This document shows, in pieces, positions 13,338 to 26,650 of a stretch of DNA of 64,000 nucleotides (position 1 is the stretch's first letter; every line of letters begins with the position of its first letter). Source of the DNA: Acanthacorydalis orientalis (Eukaryota; Arthropoda; Insecta; Megaloptera; Corydalidae); the NCBI GenBank assembly GCA_034766995.1, contig CM068323.1, positions 24,450,346 to 24,514,345 on the forward strand, written 5' to 3'. Position numbers and translations under genes: made by a program. The notes under the pieces are model-generated. The model saw nothing but the letters and a program-made list of their open reading frames with translations. It did not search any database and was not told the origin of the DNA.

Positions 13338-13340
<3 letters not shown>
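12016..13340. other. AT-rich non-coding stretch
   Basis: No gene is recognised. Short TA arrays lie at 12,481-12,508 and about 12,625-12,650. A 17-bp hairpin is listed separately. Bases 12,940-13,135 hold a short open frame with no known motif. Confidence 0.4.
12790..12827. repeat. Perfect-to-near-perfect short inverted repeat
   Basis: AATTTTAGCTGTCTGAT, a 4-nt AAAA loop, then ATCAGATAGCTAAAATT: 17-bp arms with one mismatch. It may be a solo remnant of a small inverted-repeat element. No flanking target duplication is evident. Confidence 0.6.

Positions 13341-13393
<53 letters not shown>
13341..13393. repeat. (TA)n microsatellite
   Basis: An uninterrupted TA run of about 53 bp. Confidence 0.95.
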
Positions 13394-13396
<3 letters not shown>

Positions 13397-13884
13397 GATT
13401 AATTAGGATGATTTAAATTTATCCAATAATTTATGTGCAATAATTAATGTTGTTATTAAAATAATACATTACTAATAGTAGTTGTGATCAAAATTCGAAA
13501 TGTCAATAATGCCGGTAAATACATTACAAATATACGTACGTGGGTGTTAGAAGAGAGGATAATACATATTATTAGATAACATCACACTTGATAGAACATG
13601 AAATCAGTTAGTATTAGCAGTACTTTGAATGTAATCTTCCTGAAACACAAATCGTGGATTCTGAAACGTGAGATATTCAGAAACTGCAGTCCTTGACCAA
13701 ATAATGTTGAGATGCGGAATAAAAATTCGTTCAAGTTGTATATAAACTAATTTTACAATCTATCTTACTGAATTTAATCGAAAATACACTTAAATGTAGA
13801 CTAAATCCATGTCCACGAAGCGATAGAGCGTTACAGTTAGAGATAAACAATATTAATAAATAGTTTGTCTTTTTTTGGTACTTC

Positions 13885-14015
13885 AGCACTCTGAGAATGA
13901 TGGCATCATCGCCATCGAAATCCGTTTAAGAAACAAAAATCATCAGTTATCATTATTGAACATTTTTGATCAGAAATAAATATTATTTTGTGCTTTGCGG
14001 AGTGAAAGGATAATC
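13885..14015 (+). repeat. Dispersed hammerhead-like repeat, copy 3 (best preserved)
   Basis: ACTCTGAGAATGATGGC, then ATCATC, then GCCATC and GAAAT form a stem-loop with 6-bp arms next to GAAA. This is followed by AAACAAAAATCATCAGTTAT and CATTTTTGATCAGAAATAAA. CTGANGA, a stem II and GAAA are the conserved core of hammerhead ribozymes, which occur in Penelope-like and other retroelements. Here the first box reads CTGAGAA, one rearrangement away from consensus, so this copy is probably inactive. It is assigned as a retroelement-derived repeat by motif only. Confidence 0.45.
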
Positions 14016-14522
14016 GTGGAAAAAATCTTGAATATATGAATGTAATTTGATTGCTTATAACACAACACACTTCACTTTTTAAACTAATGGTCTTTTATAT
14101 TCGTGATACTCGACGTGTTAATATCTGACTTATTACATCATAAAGATATATTACATGCATGGGTATATAACTAGATGACGTGTGTCTGTATCTAATTAAA
14201 AAAATGTATTGAATTACTCAAAAGTTTCAAACGCGCTCTAACGAAATGAACCGCCGCCGTTAAAAGAGAACAGGTAATTATTTAATTAAATAAACATGAC
14301 AAAAAATCAGTTAGTAAATTGCTTTAGAGTCGAGCAATCAACATACCTTCTTGAAATACTGTTCCTTTTTATGGAAACGATTTAAATTTAAATTGCGGTT
14401 AGTTAATTAAATTTGCAGACGATGTGATATCGTTTAGATTGAATTGATAAAGATACAGTAAAGAAAACTAGATGTAACTGTATGCAATGTCAACGATCTT
14501 CTTTTTTTAACCATGAAACAGA

Positions 14523-14572
<50 letters not shown>

Positions 14573-17138
14573 TTATACAGTCTAAAAAATGTTGAAAATT
14601 TGTAAAAAAAATCTTTTTAGACATGTGCATGCCTTATATGTTTATCGATGGTAATATTTTGAAGAACCGCTACTGTCCATACTTAATTGTGCTTGTCATT
14701 TTACGGTGCACAAAAGCGATGCTATTTTAAAATAACGTTCATGTAAACATTCGAACGCGTCGCAGTGTCTAATTATTCGTGATCCTCGTGGATTACTTTG
14801 TACAATATATATGTATGTATATATATACACGCACACATCGTTGCTCCTTTTAACGGTTTCAAAACGATGCGTCTCTATTTCGGGAACCCTTTAAAAGTAC
14901 CGCGTTACGTGTGCGGTCTGGTGGGGCAGTACGTGATCGTATGTAACGTCCGAGAATGCGTGAAGGGCTCCCACACAGTTCGCCGTCGACGAAACCGAAC
15001 AAAGAGTCGAACACGGCGTTTGGGCGACACGAGCGCTTATAGATGTGTGCATGCTGTACGGATACACTGTTGCGACTCGTGAAAACGGTCAATGTGAAAG
15101 GAAGAACTTGTCGGATCGTGTTACGTTCGGGAATGCCGACCGTCCGGTCCCTCTTATAAGCGCATTAAATTCCGGTACTTTTCTCTCGCCGCATATCTTA
15201 ACACAAACGTCGAGATCGTAACAGAACGCCACGAGCTTAAGACGTAACGAACCTGATATGTACAGAGTGTAACAATGGTCAGATGTGTATCAGACCTTTG
15301 TTGTTACAATCATTCGATACGGACTTCTAGAGATGACCGTTCTGTTATCGAAAGATGCGCAGATGTGCGCAGATTTATTTGTGGCGAAGCTGATGAAAAT
15401 AATTGTAGAGTTGAGTCATTTGGGGTCTTAGGGCGCTTCGACAGCTAAAGCCCTTTGCGTCTGAACACAAATATATATATTTTTTTAAAAAAACCTTCTG
15501 TTTATGCACTCACGTTCGAATCAACCCGTAATTCTAATGCAAAAAGTGTGAGTGCCACACGCTTTAAAAAGATCCATTAAAAACAGCATTACTCTCAAAG
15601 AGTGATAAGAAACACATATAAAGGAGAACTAGATTTTAACTTAGAAAATGCGTACAAGTTTTTTTTTGATATTTTCTCCATCTGTATTTCCCTTTTTCAA
15701 AGTTCTTCATTTCTTTTTTTTATCAACGTAAGGTCTTGTCTTATGTGAATTTTAACATATGCGGGTTTTATTCTTATTTACATTTAATATTACATACAAT
15801 TACATTTTACAAACGATTTAGTAGACACGATATACAGATTTAAACAATATAGTTTCCGATACCGTTTCTAAATTCACTTTTACAGATGATTTTCTCACTC
15901 ATTCCACAAACGACAAAATATTTTTCTGATCAGCAGTGTTCACTAATTGATTACTTGATCATTTGTGATTGTTTTTTTGACAATACTATCTTCTTCAAAA
16001 CACTAATATGCAGAAAAATATATCTGTGAAAATTTAATAAGTATATATATATTATATTTATCTAAACTGTATTTAACAAAATAATATAAAAGCAAAAAAC
16101 AGTTCGACATTAAAACTGCTAGCGATGAATACGTGCCAAGACTTGTTTTTAGCGAAATTTCAGTCACAAACATTGTAACTGTTAGCGTTAGCGAAGCGTA
16201 ATATCATCTGAAGAAGTGTTAGTGACTGTTTTCAGTTAGAAAACAACACGATCCGCTAGACAGATTCTTTGAATAGTGTTATTTTATCTCGGATCTCATC
16301 TTAATCTCTATGTTTTTGTATCACATGTAAAATAAGCTGGAAGTAGCACTATTTTTGATGTCGCGTTATATTCTTATCTCCAATACATTATACTGCAGTT
16401 TATTTATTTTCAGATCCGCTTATTTTATCTGATATACAATTAAGTTTATCTGTATTACAACAAGAAATTACCAGATGCGCCACTTTGTTCAATCCTCTTG
16501 TATTTATTGAATTTTTAAAATATTTTTTTTTCTTTGATACTATGTTTTCCATAATGATAGAGAATTTAAATGCAGGATACAAAAGTAATATTCATTTTTA
16601 TATATTTCTTATATAGTATAAAGAAGCCTCTATTGCGAGAAAAAATTTCCATTACAATATTTCACATCTGATTAGAATTATTACAATTCTGCATCATCAT
16701 AATTGCAACATAACTGCAAAATACTAGTAACAATGCCGTATTAGTAACTGTATTAAGTCAACTGTATACTAAACAAATCCTTTCAGTCATAATACGACGA
16801 TTCAGTGGCGTTACAATCGATGGATTAACAAGTTCTGAACGTGACAAATCGATAACAGCTGCACCGGTGCAAATATGTCTGCACACAATCTTCCCACGTG
16901 AACAGAGAAACGCGACGCTCTGAAAAACTTACACGAGATATTGTTTTGTGATGTTTTTTTTACGATATCTGTTCGTTTTATGGATTTAATAAAAAAAAAT
17001 GGCGAACGGCGATATTTTTACGTTCAATAAGGCGCATCGACCGCACTTGCGGTCGCCTAATGAAAAATTCATGCAATGCAGTCACGACTACATACATACA
17101 AGGGAAAATGCATTTCGTAATGTAGAAAAGATTGTGCG

Positions 17139-17141
<3 letters not shown>
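14016..17141. other. Non-coding stretch with CpG-rich island
   Basis: No gene is recognised. A TA array lies at 14,524-14,568. Bases about 14,850-15,330 form one of the clearest CpG-rich islands, with antiparallel open frames (14,798-15,082 plus, 14,859-15,092 minus) that have no known domain and are basic and low in hydrophobic content. The remainder to 17,141 is featureless AT-rich DNA with a second mild CpG patch near 16,790-16,930. Confidence 0.35.

Positions 17142-17199
<58 letters not shown>
17142..17199. repeat. (TA)n microsatellite
   Basis: An uninterrupted TA run of about 58 bp. Confidence 0.95.
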
Positions 17200-17204
<5 letters not shown>

Positions 17205-18588
17205 TGTACATTCATGAACATTGACATTGGCAATGAATGACTTATAAAGAATTTATTGGCAGTCCATTAGATTAAATGTTAATTTTATACGAAGTGTTTC
17301 GATTTAGTTTAACGGTTCATTTTATTTTTATTCCATGTCTTTTTTTAATATTATTTTAAAAATATATCAACTTATTTGTCAGTCAATTGTACAAACTTGA
17401 AATATTTCTTTGATGCATGGGTTTTCTTCCTTTCATTACAAGTAATTAAGTTTCTACTTGTAAATTACCTACCTTTTTTTTAAAAAAAAATCTAACAGAA
17501 GTTATTAGTTCATTCTCTAGTCAAGGATCAGGTAAAAATGTGAGTTATTTATATGAATTTCGACCGTTTTCTTGATAAAAATAGATGCATTTTTGAAAGT
17601 TTTCTCTATCGTTATGGAAATGTAGCTTCAATTTTAAATCGTACTTAATATATGATTGAAAATTGTGTATGATATTTTGATAAAATACTATTTTCTAATG
17701 ATTGGGGTGTGTTGATTGGACTATCTAACAGTATTATCCGATTTATCAATTTTTAAACTAAAAATAAACGTTTTACTGCGATCGAACATTGGCAAGGGTG
17801 CTTAAAGTCATGCCAGAAGGGTGGAAAAGCTTCGTTCATAAACTTAATTTATTTATAAAAGTGAAATATAAAAGTTTCAATAATTTAAAAGTCAATATTT
17901 TAGTATATATTTATATTTTTTCTTTTCTAAACTTTTTTTTTAAATTTTTGATATTCATAAACTGGTTAGGGTGTTTGTAGGTGTGGGTTGTAGTGAAGTA
18001 TTTGTTGTTTTTTTTTATAATACAATAATCTATATTAAACATTTCGTATAGAAAAATATATCTTTTGTATTGTCTATAATCATGAATAAATGAACTCAAT
18101 TCTTGAATAAAATGTATCGAGTCTCCGATAAATTCCATTCCGGTTTCGTGTTTCATCTAGACGGATACTCTAGTTTTCAGTCCATGTCTGTATATTCGAC
18201 CGGTTCGAATTTTCTGGTGTCTCCTGTCACAATTGCCCGTACGTTGTGAAGTCATCGTCGACGATGGAAAACTCGATGGCACGAAAAGTTGTATAACCCG
18301 TTGCGGTCTGTTTACATAGTTTCTACGATGTCTGTTCCGTGGAGGTAAATTACCTCGTCGACCGGTTACTGCCGTATTTGGTCGGAGATAGAGCACGCCA
18401 TGTTAGGTAATGGCGACTGCAGAACGCTTATTATTATTATACGCGGAGCACACGCGTGCGATCTCGATAAACGCTGGTTCATTACAGTTTGACTTTTTTA
18501 TATATTGCACGACTGCATATATGTATTGTAGTTATTTTATGTAATTATACATAGATTTCATTAATCTTTTTCACATATTCCATACCTA
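17200..18588. other. Non-coding stretch ending in CpG-rich island
   Basis: No gene is recognised. Bases 18,150-18,480 are CpG-rich and contain a 79-codon minus-strand frame (18,157-18,396) of arginine-rich, domain-free composition. The rest is AT-rich without structure. Confidence 0.35.
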
Positions 18589-18652
18589 CGCTCTGAAGAT
18601 GATGATGGCATTAACATTAATATGTACATTAGTGATTCGTGCTATTAAAAAC

Positions 18653-18655
<3 letters not shown>
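18589..18655 (+). repeat. Dispersed hammerhead-like repeat, copy 4
   Basis: GCTCTGAAGATGATGATGGC matches the family start and keeps the exact CTGAAGA box (the CTGANGA hammerhead box). The downstream GAAA side has decayed into a TTAACATTAATATG run. A TA array (18,656-18,684) follows immediately. Confidence 0.4.
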
Positions 18656-18691
<36 letters not shown>

Positions 18692-18841
18692 AGTATATAT
18701 TTACAAACATAAAATTTAAATATATATCTTATGCTATAGAAATAATTCAAATTGTACGACTAGTCGGTATTTAGTAATAACCAACCATCTGTTCGAAAGA
18801 TAGTTAATTGATATTTGAACAAGGCCAATACCTGTCCGTTC

Positions 18842-19393
18842 ATGACGCAATCGAAGCAAACGAAGAACGTAACGGAAACACTGACAAGTCAATTAATAAA
18901 TTTGTTTATCGCGATCCGCGTAATATTTATAAATCCGCATATTCCAAGAGGTGTCCGTATCGTTTCGTTTTGTCGAACAAGTAGGTCCGCGTTTAGGAGA
19001 TGGGCACGTCGTACGATTCCGTCGCCAATTAACGAAGAATCACCGTCGATACGGTCGACGAACGGTACGAACCATCTGCTATTATCATATCATAAATGTT
19101 CACGATTAAACGCTGCTGTTATTGTTGGAGAGTTCGACCGAATCACACAGACATACGGTGCTGGTCTGTGCCCATGGAACAATAACGATTTCTATTTGCA
19201 TACGAATGATACACCGTATGAACTCACAATAGGATCGGTCGGTCTAAATGTCCAAACAGAATGGCGGGTCTCTCGCGCTAGAGAGATTCTATACAAAACG
19301 CTCGTGTTGCTCGAGTTACGGACGGTACAGTTTAGTGGATTGTGTTTTTCACAGATTCCGTGTTTCAGATCATATCGCGGCTATTATTGTTAA
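18842..19393 (+). other. Longest open frame in the window, coding status unproven
   Basis: An uninterrupted frame of 183 codons runs from an in-frame ATG at 18,842 to a stop at 19,391-19,393. It lies in a CpG-richer patch (about 18,950-19,390). I recognise no domain, signal peptide or catalytic motif in the translation, and the composition looks arbitrary. It has no matching splice architecture that I can see. A frame this long is unusual for DNA this AT-rich, but the local GC rise lowers stop frequency. It could be an exon, part of a lncRNA or a regulatory island. Confidence 0.15.
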
Positions 19394-19548
19394 ATTTTCA
19401 TACTGTTATATCGAATATAATGTAACATTAATATGTTTGAACAGTAAATCGTATAATTTGTATCATTTATCTTCACTTCTTTAAGATTTCTCAAGATTTT
19501 TTCACTAAATACAGTAACAAATCAGTTGCGAAAATTTAAAACATGAAA

Positions 19549-19590
<42 letters not shown>

Positions 19591-19731
19591 GATAGACAAA
19601 TGTGTATTAAAAGTATAAGAAACGATAAAAAGGTATAGAATGGATATAAATAAATAATAATAAAGTAAAAACACAACAAATAGATTAATAATAGATGGAT
19701 AACTGATAAAGAGATTTTTCTGTTCGTAACT
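19394..19731. other. AT-rich stretch with (CA)n(TA)n microsatellite
   Basis: No gene is seen. A compound CA then TA array lies at 19,549-19,590. The flanking DNA is simple and purine-rich to the right. Confidence 0.5.
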
Positions 19732-19820
19732 TTATGAGGATGATGGAATCGTTATCGAAATAAAGAACAATAAGGAACAATCAAAAATAATCAATACTTA
19801 TTTATTAAAAAAAATACATT
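19732..19820 (+). repeat. Dispersed hammerhead-like repeat, copy 5
   Basis: GAGGATGATGGAATCGTTAT, then CGAAAT and AACAATCAAAAATAATCAAT align with the other family members. The stem is weakened (GAT/ATC only) and the first box is lost. Confidence 0.4.
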
Positions 19821-20568
19821 CAGAATTTCTGTTTTGGTTTGAAGACATGAGAATATTTTTTATGAAGAGAGTTAATAGATTTTATTAAATAGAAGCTAAG
19901 TCATATAAAATGGTTTGAAAAAGATCAATGGACTTATGAAATAAGTATATTAAAATGTATTGAAAACAGTGGAAGAGAAAGACTGGACACTTGAATTGAG
20001 AAAAAATTAAAAGGAAACACTTTGTGGTAGTTGATAATCGGGATTTGATGATAACAGATGTGTGAATGCGTCCCATTTCTAAAAGAAATGTGAGGCGAGT
20101 GTTAAATTTAAAATTTCGTTTAGGAACGGCTCGCTTTAAAGTTATCAGAACATGTTTTAGTCGATTTTATTATCACAATAGTTTGATTATCTTAATTTCA
20201 AAGCAGATTCTATTCGCTTCTAGTTTATTGTTTCTGTGAATCGACATGCATTTACATACATTCTGTTCGGTTCGATTTAATGGAATGTGCAAATCGCATA
20301 ATATTAAATAAAATTATTTAATATTTCCGTGAATGGAACTATGTAATAGTTACTGCTTGCGTATATAAAATTGCATCACACACATATAAACCTCGTTTCT
20401 TCACGGTCTTTGCAAAACAATAATTGGCGATCGAAACATGACTTTTAATTAAAAATAAATACCGTAATACTTTATAATGAAAGTACGAAATCATATCAAG
20501 TGATTACCAACTTTTCAATTAAAATAGAAAGAATCATTTTTTTGTATTCGTGATATATAGAAAGCATT

Positions 20569-20627
<59 letters not shown>

Positions 20628-21057
20628 TAATGCATAATAAAAAATAAAACTTATATCAAAATAAATAATTAGGCTAATCGTTCGTATGGTATTTATAGAC
20701 TGCATGCAAGTACTTGTATATTTCTCTTTATAAATTGTATTCGACGCATGCACATGTTAAAACGTGGATGATAGTTACCGTAAGGATGGATAATTATATC
20801 TTATAAAAAATTATATGGTATCTTTGAAAGTGTGTGGGCAGCTTCTAATGACTGACAAGTTTCTACATTGAATATTTTAATTTCCGTTGCATGTGATAAC
20901 ATTAAATTGAATTTTCAATTATTGAGAAGTATGTTTATTTGGTACACAAGTATATTTTATTAGTTTTATTTCGGATCAATCATAATTGTAAAATTGGTTA
21001 TCGTTGAAGATATTTATCATTATGTAGCAAGATGTTAAATCAATTAAATTCATTAAT

Positions 21058-21096
<39 letters not shown>

Positions 21097-21117
21097 TTCT
21101 AAAAGAAAACTATAGAT

Positions 21118-21177
<60 letters not shown>

Positions 21178-22344
21178 GTAATGTCTGTAAACTGCGGTTC
21201 GCATAGCTACGCTGTACGGCCTTCGGAGACAATATTGGGTTTCATTACCATTTTTACCTAAACTTTTATATTAATAATCTATAGTGGTATAGTATGTATT
21301 AATATTAGAATATTGTATATATATATAAATGGGCAATTCGCATTATCTTTCCAAACTGGTGTTTAAGGTGGCTGTATGGTTATGGACAATTATAGATATG
21401 AAACTAAACAATTTTGTTAATTAAGACTTGCTGAATGCTATGAAACCAAATTACGGACGGATTACCGTATACATTTTTGAGAAAAATGTCTTTAAAAATA
21501 GACATGAGAAAAATGTCTGTGAAAATAAACATTTATGGATAAAATTTCAAAATAATATTTTCTGTGGCCCTTGTACATTCAAAAATCTATGAAAAGTATA
21601 AATATGTGGTCCTTATTATCTGGTCTATTTTATCATTCGGAACAGTGAAGAACAAATGTAAAAGTGTTAGGTGTTTATTTTCGTACAAGTGCCCGAACAT
21701 TATAAAACAATGACATCAAAGACACAAAGTGAATGAACGAATTCTCGGATATATAGTCATTAGATCTTCGGTAGTTTCTAAAAATAACATCGTGACGTTC
21801 TCTCACTCCACTTCATTTCATCCTGTCGAGGCGGATGGCCATCCGACGTGTAGGTATTCTCTATAAAGCGGATAAATTGACTTATGCATGAGAAATGAAC
21901 ACACTGTCGTGCAGACGGACAGCGTCTCCAGTTCAGAAGATGTGCGAAGGTCGACGTAACAATAACATTCGATTATAATGAGTTTTTTCCTTTTTCGATA
22001 TGTATACGGTTTCTGAATAATGAAAATTAATGGTAATCCCGCTCGATTACAACACTGTACCAAGTGCATACGTGATTGGCACGTTGCGTGCAATGTTTGC
22101 ATCCGTAATGTGTATATGAAATCATTTCGAACTGCTCGTTTTCATTATTTATTCGTATTGTTTAAGTTCCTGTCTGGTTTAACGTAATTACTGTTTTTTT
22201 TTTAAAAAAAAAATTACAAAACATACTATTAAGAAGATACAATATTTTGAAATAAATTTATTAAGTTGTTGGATATGATTACTCATGAATTTTATTATAT
22301 TTTAATGAATTAAAACTCTCTGTTCGTGTCATTTATTATATATA
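19821..22344. other. AT-rich non-coding stretch
   Basis: No gene is recognised. TA arrays lie at 20,572-20,622, 21,065-21,094 and 21,123-21,175. A 26-27 bp direct duplication starting GAGAAAAATGTCT is at 21,478-21,530. A mild CpG patch spans 21,780-22,120. Confidence 0.4.
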
Positions 22345-22675
22345 CTTTAAAGCAGCGGTCTTCAAACTTTGTAGACTCACGGAACGCTTATCACCATCAG
22401 AAAACTCAAGATGCACACCCCACAAGTTTTGAAAATCGCCCATCGTACATAACCAATTTTTATTATTTACTTCTGATTGAGCGGAATCGTAATGTGTACT
22501 CATCAATAAAGTTTTACTGTATAATAACAGGCACTTATAGACATAAAATATTTTTTTTAAATTAACTTTTCGAATTTTTATCTTTTAGGGTTTTTTCTTC
22601 TAAAATTCTTTCAAATTTTTACTTTGACTTGCGGAATCCATGAAGGAATACAGTTTGAAAAACACTGCTTTAAAG
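22345..22675. mobile_element. Non-autonomous hAT-like element with target duplication
   Basis: The element itself runs 22,353-22,667 (315 bp). Its left end reads CAGCGGTCTTCAAACT. Its right end, complemented, reads CAGTGTTTTTCAAACT, so 13 of 16 bases agree. It is flanked on both sides by the identical octamer CTTTAAAG (22,345-22,352 and 22,668-22,675), which fits the 8-bp nTnnnnAn target site of hAT transposons. There is no transposase. The few internal codons are a chance open frame (22,326-22,565). It would depend on a hAT transposase elsewhere. Confidence 0.85.
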
Positions 22676-25600
22676 AATGAAACTCTATCTGTTTATTGAA
22701 AGAATTCACAATCGATATCTAATCATTAACCTTTCGCTTACAAAAAATCTTTCAGATATTGAACAATGTAGAATCTAACGAATATGATGAGAGAACCGTT
22801 TCCCTGGTAGAGATCTATTTCTACTGATTAACATTGGATATAATTCCTCCGGTATAAAATATGCTTGATGTATTATTGTACGTTACGATTCAGAAAGCCC
22901 GAATAAGTTTTAATCACCGCAATATTATTTTTTTTTATTCAAAGTAAAATAAGAAAGGGAATATAAATAAAAGTTGTTCGGGTTGTAGTACTGATCCGAA
23001 TTAATATTTTAGCGAAACACGGAATTTATATTGTATAAAAATGACAATATATACACTGCATTATATTCCGCAATAAACCATACATATTGTATATTGACGT
23101 TTAATCTAAATTCTAATATTGGAATATTTATTCGCGGTAACGAAAAAATTTACGACTGTTTTCGTTCCCTGATATACACAGTATGATCATATATCGTGCT
23201 TTTTTTTAATATATTACGAACAGAGATTGAAAACTGAGGGGACTCTCTGCTAGGTATGCCGCGTATCTCTGGCGTCTGAATACCGATCTCTTAATGTATT
23301 GCTTATCGAATTTTTATACGTATGGTATTTTTTTTTTAAAATAGAAAAGTATTAAGATCCATAATGAATACCAAAACGTAACGCAAGAATTCTTAAATGA
23401 TAGGGAAATTCCAAACGAAGCACTTAAAATGAATGAAATGAAAATATTTAAATTTGTTGTGCGTTTCTGTTATGATGAAGATGATTTATGGTAATGAATT
23501 ACGATGAATATGTCTGGTAAAATAGCATCTCACGATGCTATTTTATAGAAACATTGAGTCGCGGTGTCATTTATATAGGACAGTTATGAAAATGTTTGGA
23601 ATTAATTAACTTAGGTTGTATCGAGACATTTTTTAATGTTTAAGAATTAAAAACGAATTGCTCTTTTAATGATCTTTTAATAATTATTGTTAGTTTAAAA
23701 ATAAAAATAATTCAGAAACAAGTGTCCTTTTTTACTACAGATATAACAAGTGTTTAAAATTATAAACACATTTGTGATTATAAAGAAATATTTTTATAAA
23801 CAAACAGTACAACGATTTTCGTTATTCATTCTTTTTAGATTTTTTATCGAAAAATCCATTAATCTGTTTTAAAAATGCTCAAGAAAAGAATAATATTCTT
23901 TTAAAATTAATGAATTTATCAGCACCTCTTAATAATAAAGAATTCTAAAAATGTGTATTTTCTAACTGGGTTAAATTCTTGTAATGTTGTACAGAATTTA
24001 TTTACATATAACTTGTATACATTTTAATACATTAGTATTAATTAGAAAAACGAGAAATATTTTCGAAGATTTCTAAAGAACGATTAAACTGTCTGGAATG
24101 CTTTATCTTACATTTATTTCAATTAATATTATTTTTTCTTTTAAATCATCAAGAATCTTAAACTAACTTGTAATTTAATGAAATTTTAATAATTACTTTT
24201 GTATCAGAAATAAAATATAATTTAGAAAATAACTTTCTTTTTCCTGACAAAAATGTCGAATGAATAACATTTACTTTTTTACTGTCACGTTTTATAAGAA
24301 AGATTTAGAGATATAGTTCTTACATAATTGTAAAAAAATTAATAACCTATGTAACAGATTTTCTAAACTTTTTCTTCAACCTCAAACATAAACCGAAGAT
24401 ATTAAAAAACATTATCGCATTTGTCACGGACATATATTTTATCCGCTTCCAGATATATCCATTTAAGTGTCTACAGAATTTTTTAAATGACTGAATAACT
24501 TTTACATATTTAATGCGGTTATAATATTATGCACTTGTTGGGCGTTGGATAAATTACATTTCTTAGAAAAGTATCTTTTTTTTACTCATATAGTTTCGTT
24601 CAAGGTATCTTAATTTAAATTCTTTTGAAATAAGTTTAGATAGATCTGTATTATTTGTACTTATCGTTACAATTTCTTATTTAGTACAAATATTTTATTT
24701 AATTAATTTTTTTGAAGATCGTAATAAATAGAGAACTGTCTCAGAACTGTTTCAGTGTTTATACATTTTTGTAGTTTGTAGGGCCAGAGAAATATTTATT
24801 TGTGAAAATAAACCTGTTCCTGATTATATCGAGAGTTTATTATTATATATAAACAATAAATAAAATACGTTATAGAGGTAATGTGATTTGATTATTACAA
24901 GAAATACAGGTCTGTCTGGTTAAAATGAAAATTTATCAAACTGAATGTTAAAAAATGTGTAAAAAATATCTAATTAAACATAAGAAGTATTTTATATGTC
25001 ATATTGTAATATGTTCGAATATTTTAATTAATCTTATGGCGAGCAATATTATCTATCTCTTCACAAGCACGAAGGATGACCTTTTTTTAAATTGTATTTA
25101 ATTATATTTCAAAGCTTTTGTTTATAACGAATGTATCAGTTAAAGAGAAAAAAAAAACAATACAAATCATTTCAAAAAGAGATTCGGTTTTAGATAAAAA
25201 AGAACTTATTGCTTTTCTCATCAGATACTCTTCATTCGACCATTCGTAATATTCGTGCGTACGTTAACTCGCATGAAATTTCAACGGTTTGAAAAACACG
25301 CCGAACTGGCAGCTATTAATATCAACATTCCATATATGGTCGATACTTTCTTGGGATCGAAATGTGAAACGAGATTCGGCGGTATCTGTACATGAAGTGT
25401 GTACGCATACGCATCGAGAGCAATCAGACCGCGTTTCGAGTACGATGCCGATGCAATGTACAGACGAGGAAAAAAAAAATCAAACGCGTGTACGCAGATG
25501 GTGCTCGTTCGCTTCGTAATCGGGACACGAACGGATGATACAAGTTTAAAATAATTAAAATCACATCGGCGAGATCAAAACTTTTCACTGATCGCGTTAC

Positions 25601-25729
25601 ATGTTCGCTTTATCAACGCTGAACAAAGAAAACGCGCACATGTGCAAATAATTAATTACAAGAAATATAAATGTCAGGTTAGAAATACATCTATGTGTTT
25701 TGAACGATGTTTGGTAAACATTTAAGAAA

Positions 25730-25768
<39 letters not shown>

Positions 25769-26184
25769 CCCACTCACTGTTCTCAAAAAAATATATTCAA
25801 TTAAATTATAAACAACATACAGTTATTTGTGCCATTAATTATATAAAATATCGATTTTATTTGGATGAATATGAATGGTGAGAAATATATAAAACCTATA
25901 CATAAGTATAATATATATATATATATAAATTGGTTTGTATATGGATGAATGGCTGGATGTATATTTGTGCAGTGGTCCATTAACTTCGATAAAAATTCGA
26001 ATCTATTAATTTTTTCATCACGTCTGAAGCTCGACTGTGACAACACGAAATGGATCATTGTTAGCAAGCAATTTGTTACTGTCATGTCTGTGATTCATTC
26101 TTGGCGTGGTGATACGTGAAATACTACCGGAAGTATAAGTACAAAGACGCAAACATGCAATTTACAGTACAACAATATACAACT

Positions 26185-26187
<3 letters not shown>
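22676..26187. other. AT-rich non-coding stretch
   Basis: No gene is recognised. A 12-bp hairpin at 23,518-23,545 is listed separately. A CpG-richer patch at about 25,230-25,640 contains a 76-codon open frame (25,289-25,519) without a known domain. A TA array of about 31 bp lies at 25,737-25,767. Confidence 0.4.
23518..23545. repeat. Short perfect inverted repeat
   Basis: TAAAATAGCATC, a TCAC loop, then GATGCTATTTTA: 12-bp perfect arms. It is isolated and has no adjacent gene to regulate. Confidence 0.6.

Positions 26188-26235
<48 letters not shown>
26188..26235. repeat. (TA)n microsatellite
   Basis: A TA run of about 48 bp. Confidence 0.95.
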
Positions 26236-26238
<3 letters not shown>

Positions 26239-26584
26239 AGGCTTGTACATACGTTTATGTATAAATGTTCTAATATTAACCTACTTTTAGATTTGGATTA
26301 AAGTATTTACTTTTAATCAAGGTTTCTCTTGGTATTTGCATCAGGAGTTGTCACCAGAGAAATCAAATGACATGGTAGAATTTTTTTAAAAAAAACGTTT
26401 ACACTAGTAAGTGTATTTATTATTAATACATAAACTTTTTTAGATTTTTTAATAAAGTGCAAACAGTTGAGAAAATGTATTCAGATTTTTCAAATGAATG
26501 CATGGGTATGTGAGTGATTATATTCTGACTTGTCTGTTTAAACTGTATCGCATATAAATTCAAATACTTGTATTCAGATGTAAA

Positions 26585-26650
26585 TATAGGTTTTTATTAA
26601 CGTTCACTTTCCAATCTTAATGCTTATGCTGTCATCTTCAGACCTCTAAG
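26585..26650 (-). repeat. Dispersed hammerhead-like repeat, copy 6 (minus strand)
   Basis: On the minus strand it reads GGTCTGAAGATGACAGCATA, then AAGCATTAAGATTGGAAAGT and AACGTTAATAAAAACC. It keeps CTGAAGA but has GGAAAG in place of CGAAAC. A CTGAAGATGA box followed by an ACGTTAATAAAA-type tail is often seen near the ends of arthropod retroelements. Confidence 0.4.

Noticed and set aside
18195..18225. CCGGTTCGAATTTTCTGG considered as a tRNA T-arm
   Set aside because: No D-arm or acceptor pairing was found at the right distance on either strand.
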